Part shown: piece by piece, positions 58,918-64,000 of the stretch
Layout: each line of letters opens with the position of its first letter
How positions within the stretch are numbered: the stretch's first letter is position 1
NCBI RefSeq assembly: GCF_036323735.1
Contig: NC_086024.1
Coordinates: 69,002,424-69,066,423 of the forward strand
Direction of reading: 5' to 3'
From: Rattus norvegicus
Taxonomy: Eukaryota; Chordata; Mammalia; Rodentia; Muridae
DNA: 64,000 bases
The notes under the pieces: generated by a model
What the model saw: only the letters and a program-made list of their open reading frames with translations
The model's database searches: none
What the model was told of the DNA's origin: nothing
Translations under genes and position numbers: made by a program

Positions 58918-60065
58918 TTAGATTAGATAGATATAGATATTAAAAGCATGCAACTAGTTCAATTTGATTTAAATAGATTAAGCCACTGAGGTATAGATCT
59001 AAACAGAATTCTCAAAAGAAGAATCTCAAGTAGCACAGAAAGACCTTAAGAAATGTTCACCATCCTTAGCCATCATGAAAATGCAAGTAAAAACTGATCT
59101 GAGATCTTACCTACATCAGAAAGTTTAGGATCAATACCAAAAGTGAGAGCTGGTAAAGATGTGGAAAGAAGAACATACATCCATTGCCAGTGGGAATGGA
59201 AATTATAAATCCACTATGAAAATCTGTGTGGTCCTATGGAAATCTGTATGGCTGTTCCTCAGAAAGATGGGACTCTATACCTCAAGATCTCTACTACTCT
59301 TTGTCAGATACTCATACAATGCTTCATCCTCCCAGAGGGTCACCTGATCAACTATGTTCATTTCTGCACATTCATAATAACTGGAAATTAGAAACAACCT
59401 AGATGGCCCTCAACAGAGAAATGGATAAAGAGGATGTGATATATTTACATAATAGAATATTACTCAGCTGGTAAAAGCAAAAGACATCATGAAACTTGCA
59501 GGAAAATGAATGGAATTAAAACAAATCAACCTGAGTAGGTAACACAGGCCCAAAAAGATAAATATGACATATATTCATTTAAATGTAGATACGAGCCATT
59601 AAATAAATGATAAGGAATTTATAATCTGTAATCAGAGTAGTTAGGCATAGAGAAAAGTACATGGGGGGCACATAGGTCTCTCTGGGAGGGGAAAATAAAA
59701 CATATTTTATGGGTGGAATATGAGTGAAAGCAGGAATATAGGAAATAGGTGGGAAAGGATACGATAGATGTGGTTGAGGAGAAAATGCTTTAAGTGGCAT
59801 TGAGGAATGATATGAAAACCTAGTACAGTGGAAACTTCTGAAAGTATACGAAAGTTATACTAAAGATGCTCCAAATAATGAGTGAGACAGAGGCCCAAAT
59901 GGGCATTTCTTGTCCTGAAGCTAAGCTACTGGTAGCATCCAATTGAGTTGTTGGCCAAGGGGATCTCATGGAAATCATCAAACAACACAGGCATACTGGC
60001 AAGATAATAGGTTGCTGTCCACAGACTGACAGCAAGACCATATTGCTTAAGACAACACCCAATGC

Positions 60066-60212
60066 AATGTTGCTGCTTCACAACTGTAATTTTGCCACCA
60101 TTATGTATTGTAATGTAAAATTCTACATCTTGCAATGACTTTAAATGACCCATGTTAAATGGCTGTTAAAGTCCCCAAGAGGTTCATGACCCACACGTTG
60201 AGACTTGATAGC
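60066..60212 (+). mobile_element. URR1-type hAT element, 5'-truncated, sense
   Basis: 'gttgctgcttcacaactgta', 'attttgccaccattatgtat', 'tgtaatgtaaaattct', then 'gttcatgacccacacgttga' with the end 'gacttgatag' match the 3' two-thirds of URR1. The left inverted repeat is missing and no target duplication can be defined. It lies in the 3'UTR of the older L1. Confidence 0.75.
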
Positions 60213-60544
60213 GTTAAAAAAAATAATAATCCAGTCATAAAGCCTTTAGTCTACAATCTGTCCTGCCTGCAAAATATGCTAGGGCCATGGTGGCACAAAG
60301 CTTATGCGAGTAACCAACTGATGTCTGGTTTCACTTAAAGCTCCTATACCCAAAACTGCTTGGGTAAAATAGAAACCACGATAGCCCAGAGACCTAAGGT
60401 AAAACCAAACACTATATATTCAAATATAAATGACACCTAATGATCTTCTGCTCTACTCATAGATCTGTGCCTTATTCAACTATCAACAGAGAAGTTTCTT
60501 CCTGTAGCAAATGGAAACAGATGCAGAGATCCACAATGAGATAT

Positions 60545-60545
<1 letters not shown>

Positions 60546-60580
<35 letters not shown>
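60546..60580. repeat. (GA)n microsatellite
   Basis: About 17 GA units within the L1 3'UTR. Confidence 0.97.
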
Positions 60581-60583
<3 letters not shown>

Positions 60584-61095
60584 CATTAAAAGCTCTAAAT
60601 ATCTAAATAGTATGTATTCACAAAGGGAACGCTTTTGAAGAGAAATCAGAAAGAGTTTAAGAGCCTGAATGGGATATAGGACATCAGAAGACTCTGTATC
60701 AGCTTAGCAAGGCTCATATTAAGTAGCAAGCGCAGAACCGACGTGGGTCTGTAGTGGGTCCTCTGCATATACATTATAGCTTTCAGTTCAGTATTGCTTT
60801 ATGGTACTCCTGAATGTATGAACCAATGGGTCTATGTTTCTTATCCCTGATCTTAGGGCTCTTTTCCTTCTATTTGTTTGCCTGCTCCAGCCTCGATGTA
60901 ATGGTTTTTCTTGCATTTTAGTATGCTTTATATTGTCATATTTGGTTGTTAACTCTTTGAAGCCTGTTCTTCCCTAAGAAGAATAAAGGGAGTAGATCTT
61001 TGTGGGAGGGGAGGTGGTGAGGAACTGGCAAGAGTCAGAGAGAGGGGAAACTATAAGAGAAAATAATCTATTTTGAATAAAAAAGAAAGGAAAGT

Positions 61096-64000
61096 AACCT
61101 AGAAAAAGAGAGAAGGAGAATAAAAAGTAAGGTGTATAGGGAGTGAGATCTGGGTGAAGAGAGTAGAGAAATAGATGTGTCTAAAATACATTGTATGACA
61201 GTCTCAAAAAATGAATTAAAAACCTTATTTAATAAACTGAGGAGAATATGTAACATTTTAAAAGTGTTTTTTTTAGTTTAATTAGATCACAGGTGATTTC
61301 TCAGGGGCACCTGACCATAGAATAAATAACCTTACTGAAAGCACAATCAGAACTGTCTTGTGTGAGATTCCTAGAAAATGTCTGTGACAAGAAATGGGCC
61401 ATACTTGAGACCATATCCATTCGATCCTTAACCCTTCTTCATTGTTATTTTATCATAAAACATGAAATGGATATTATGTCTTTGTCAGCAACCTTTCCAT
61501 AAATTGTTTATGGAATAATGTTAATTTTGTTTCAATTCTTGTTTCTCATCATACAGGGAAGGGTCCAGACTGACTGTGGGAAAAGGGGCAGCTTCTTCTT
61601 TGTGTCCCCACACTTTCCCCTGTCTACCTTCTCTGAGATCCATGCATGCTACACTACCAATTAAGGTGTAGCCACTCAAGGTGTAGCCACTGGGAAAATA
61701 ATGGCAAGTCTAGTATGGGGTTAACCAATCAAATGTGATTGAATTTGAATCTCGCACCATAGAGAAAATCCATTCTGAGTACTGCAAACATGGTCAAAAG
61801 CATGTGGCAGGCTCCAGTAGAGAAATTACTGCTGTTAGTTTTCTAACTGGACTTAATATGCCTGTCAAATAACCTTTCAAATATATTTGTTTATGCTGAC
61901 AGATTAGTGTAACTTCTAGCTTTGATTGAGGTATATGGGTGATCCTTTAGGTGCCCAGGTAGGGAAGCAAATCTGTGAATAGATAAGAATGAAAACTTGA
62001 TTCAGTTTGGCTTCCGTAACCTGGATCTGACCACAAGGTATTTAATGTTAGGCAGTTCATTGTCAACATATTTAAAACAAAGTACAATTTGGGGGGAAAA
62101 AGTTACCAGGCAACAATTATTCCCATTCTCGGTTTCCAGGCAACAATCATTTCAATCCCAGGTGCACAGTGAAGCTTAAAGTGTGACTACTTAGAAACTC
62201 CTTTACAAAGTACATGTGTACATTCTATAACTAAGGGGCCTAGAATCTAGTTTGGTCTCTGAGTGCTATGAAAGCAGAAAAACTGAATAAGGTAACTGTT
62301 TATCCTTTTATGAGAGAAACATGCATAACTGGAACAATAAACAAGAATCAGTCCCTGATGACCTGGTTTTAAAAAGTGATTAGGGATATGCAATATTTTC
62401 TCAGTTTCCTGTGAGTCAAGATCTGGAAGACAGTAGAAGAATGGACATTACTAAGGGAATTGGGCATGTGGTAGCCGACATTTGATACTCAATTCTAGAA
62501 TACACAGGACAGTGTTCACAGAAGAATTATGAAAGAGGTTTGACTCAGCATAGACTTTGGAATCAGTTGTAGCCCCATAATCATATGGGCATAATCATAA
62601 CAATGTAATAGAGTGTTTGATGAGTATCAATGACAAATGACCTGCATGTAACAAGGGTTTGTAAAAAGAAACAACAATCATGGCTAAGAGAAAGCAAAAG
62701 AAGAAAAAGGAGTTTGTCTTAACAATTGAAAGGCAAATGCAGGAAGATGTTGGGCTTCAGATTCTAAACAAAAAAGTTAACTGAAAGCCAAATGCTGTAC
62801 TATTGAGCCGTTACAATGATTTACACCTTGAGCAGTAGCTAGTAGAACTTAGAGATGATAAACCAAACAACTAAAACAAATCAAAACAAAACAAAAATCC
62901 ATTCCTAGATTTCTGTGTACAACTTCCAGGCAACTAGGTAGGCCAGGGAATCTCTTCTCTCCATCATTGTTGTTGTTGTATAACCAAGGAGATTATGCAG
63001 AAAGACCAAGATTGACCTGGTGGCAAACAATTAAGAGGGTTCATCCAACCTAGGGCCTTCAACATCTGGCTGTGTCTAATAGAAAGGCAAATACCATAAT
63101 ATCTTAGATCATGTGAGAAACAAGAAATTAATTTCAGGGGCAGATTCAGCAGGCTAGAGCATGTCCTTGTACCTAAGCCAGATCAAGAAACACATGCAAT
63201 CCCCATTCAGACCACCACAAATTATACAACGCACATAGTCCCCTAAGAAGAAGCAGCAGCTCTTCAAGATAAGGAGACCAGGTAGCTGATGGAACATTTC
63301 TGTGGACTCTGAAGGATTTGAGAGGGAAAAGTATCTCCTCCTGTGTGTGCAGCTGTACCCAGTATCACTGTTTGATGAAACAACTGAGGGAAGTGATACT
63401 TGCTAAAATTTGATAGTTTAAAAAACATAAAATAAGTTTTACATACAATTGTTTAGGGGCCGCCAACATTGGGGCAGATTTGTATATTTGAGCAATGGCA
63501 GAGATGAAGGCTGAAAGAGTATCAATACACACATGAACAAATTTAAAATAACCAAAGAGAATTTTGTGAGTTCTACTTATTGGTAAAAAGTCATTAGGAT
63601 GAATGGAATACCATAGGAGTTAGTGTCCCTTTGGATAATGGGATTTAACAACTGGCAACTGGGACACAATCAAGTGATTTGTTTAGCTTGAATCTCTGAT
63701 AATTGAAATTGCTTTTGTAGAGCTTTAATTCCCTGATGAAAGAAGAAATTGAAGGAGACATAACTATGTGACTAGCATGACAGTATGTTTCTGTGAGAGG
63801 AAGCAAGGCATTCTGTATGGCTATCAGGATGAATATAATATTCCTAGAGGATGTGTGTAAATCTTTGAATAGAGGTAAATACTAGTAACAAGAAGGAATC
63901 TGAAGTATGAATAAAGGTGTCTTGAAACAGGAGTAAGGGGATGACTTGGGCCACAGAGTGAGAATCAGTTAGTAAATTAAAGGACTGATCAGGAAACTGT
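61096..64000. other. Unassigned DNA to the window end
   Basis: No gene is recognised and no open frame exceeds about 60 codons. Small features are a 15-bp tandem duplication (61663-61677 and 61678-61691, 'aaggtgtagccact') and AAAAC-rich sequence at about 62876-62897. The last 1.3 kb has the texture of an old ERV interior, but I could not match it to any part. Confidence 0.4.
62102..62144 (+). promoter_or_regulatory. Pair of X-box (RFX-type) motifs
   Basis: gttaccaggcaac (62102-62114) fits the RFX consensus of two half sites, GTTRCC and GGYAAC, with one base between. A second copy, gtttccaggcaac (62132-62144), differs at one base and lies 30 bp downstream in the same orientation. RFX factors bind such sites in cilia and immune genes. 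No gene start is visible nearby. Confidence 0.4.

Larger units (their letters stand above)
57913..61095 (+). mobile_element. Older Lx-group L1, ORF2 3' half and 3'UTR
   Basis: It starts inside ORF2 ('agaagatgaaaagatctccc', the RRWKDLP block), runs through ORF2 to about 59560 ('atggataaagaggatgtgat', 'tagaatattactcagctggt'), then a long 3'UTR ('gatctcatggaaatcatcaa', 'aatcatcaaacaacac', 'tctgctctactcatagatct', 'tcctctgcatatacattata', 'ccctaagaagaataaaggga') and ends 'ctattttgaataaaaaagaa' at 61067-61086. Two microsatellites and a URR1 have grown or inserted in it. It may be the downstream part of the old L1 at 50560-52291. Confidence 0.8.

Noticed and set aside
61530..61560. Splice-acceptor-like 'tttctcatcatacag|gg'
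   Set aside because: A single acceptor match with no supported exon or donor pair; such matches are frequent by chance.
62650..64000. Texture of an old endogenous retrovirus interior
   Set aside because: I could not align any part to a gag, pol or env motif, so no call is made.
1..64000. Canonical rat ID element, tRNA gene, snRNA or CRISPR-like array
   Set aside because: Looked for the ID start and for tRNA A/B boxes with cloverleaf spacing, and found none intact; the regular repeats present are microsatellites without spacers.

Overview
This window looks like an intergenic, AT-rich stretch of a muroid rodent chromosome, most likely rat. The species call rests on three young L1 3' ends (27645-28446, 32039-32241 and 42122-42589) whose 3'UTR looks like the rat L1 3' end. 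B1, B3 and B4-type SINEs, MaLR-type LTRs and URR1 hAT elements are also present. I found no intact protein-coding gene, no rRNA or tRNA gene and no CRISPR or bacterial feature. The open frames seen are short, low-complexity (from microsatellites) or remnants of L1 or MaLR elements.

Layout. 1-7.5 kb: mostly unassigned sequence, an old MaLR-type LTR disturbed by an antisense LTR-like block with a GA microsatellite (4.6-5.4 kb), and an antisense MaLR-type LTR (7.48-7.82 kb). 7.8-16.5 kb: mainly unassigned unique-looking DNA, a pyrimidine/GT microsatellite (13.3-13.6 kb) and an ancient MIR. 16.5-28.5 kb: a complete URR1 hAT transposon with target-site duplication, an L1 3'UTR, several SINEs, old L1 ORF2 pieces in both orientations, a MaLR-type LTR, and a young L1 whose tail has grown into a 300-bp purine tract. 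28.9-33.2 kb: a multi-layer nest, with an old L1-type 3'UTR split by a MaLR-type LTR, itself split by a complete MaLR element, whose 3' LTR is split by a young L1 and whose interior carries two B1s. 33.2-50 kb: SINEs, an antisense L1 ORF2 fragment, a long ancestral L1M element (38.2-40.5 kb), a young L1 (42.1-42.6 kb), and unassigned DNA with a promoter-like cluster near 47 kb. 50-61 kb: an L1 pile-up, made of an old L1 5' half carrying a twin-primed antisense L1, a long Lx-type L1 with a large internal ORF2 deletion, and an older L1 3' half that holds microsatellites and a URR1. 61-64 kb: unassigned DNA with two X-box-like motifs.

The elements do not form a pathway. What the sequence records is an insertion chronology: L1M and MIR oldest, then Lx-type L1s, MaLRs and URR1, then the rat-type L1s. 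I saw no convincing new biological system. The most informative items are the nest at 29-33 kb, the twin-primed L1 at 51.6-52.0 kb, the L1 tail expansion at 28.1-28.4 kb, and two regulatory-looking clusters (46.93-47.11 kb and 62.10-62.14 kb). Repeat names were assigned by recognition, without a library search; subfamily names and element edges not set by target-site duplications are approximate.
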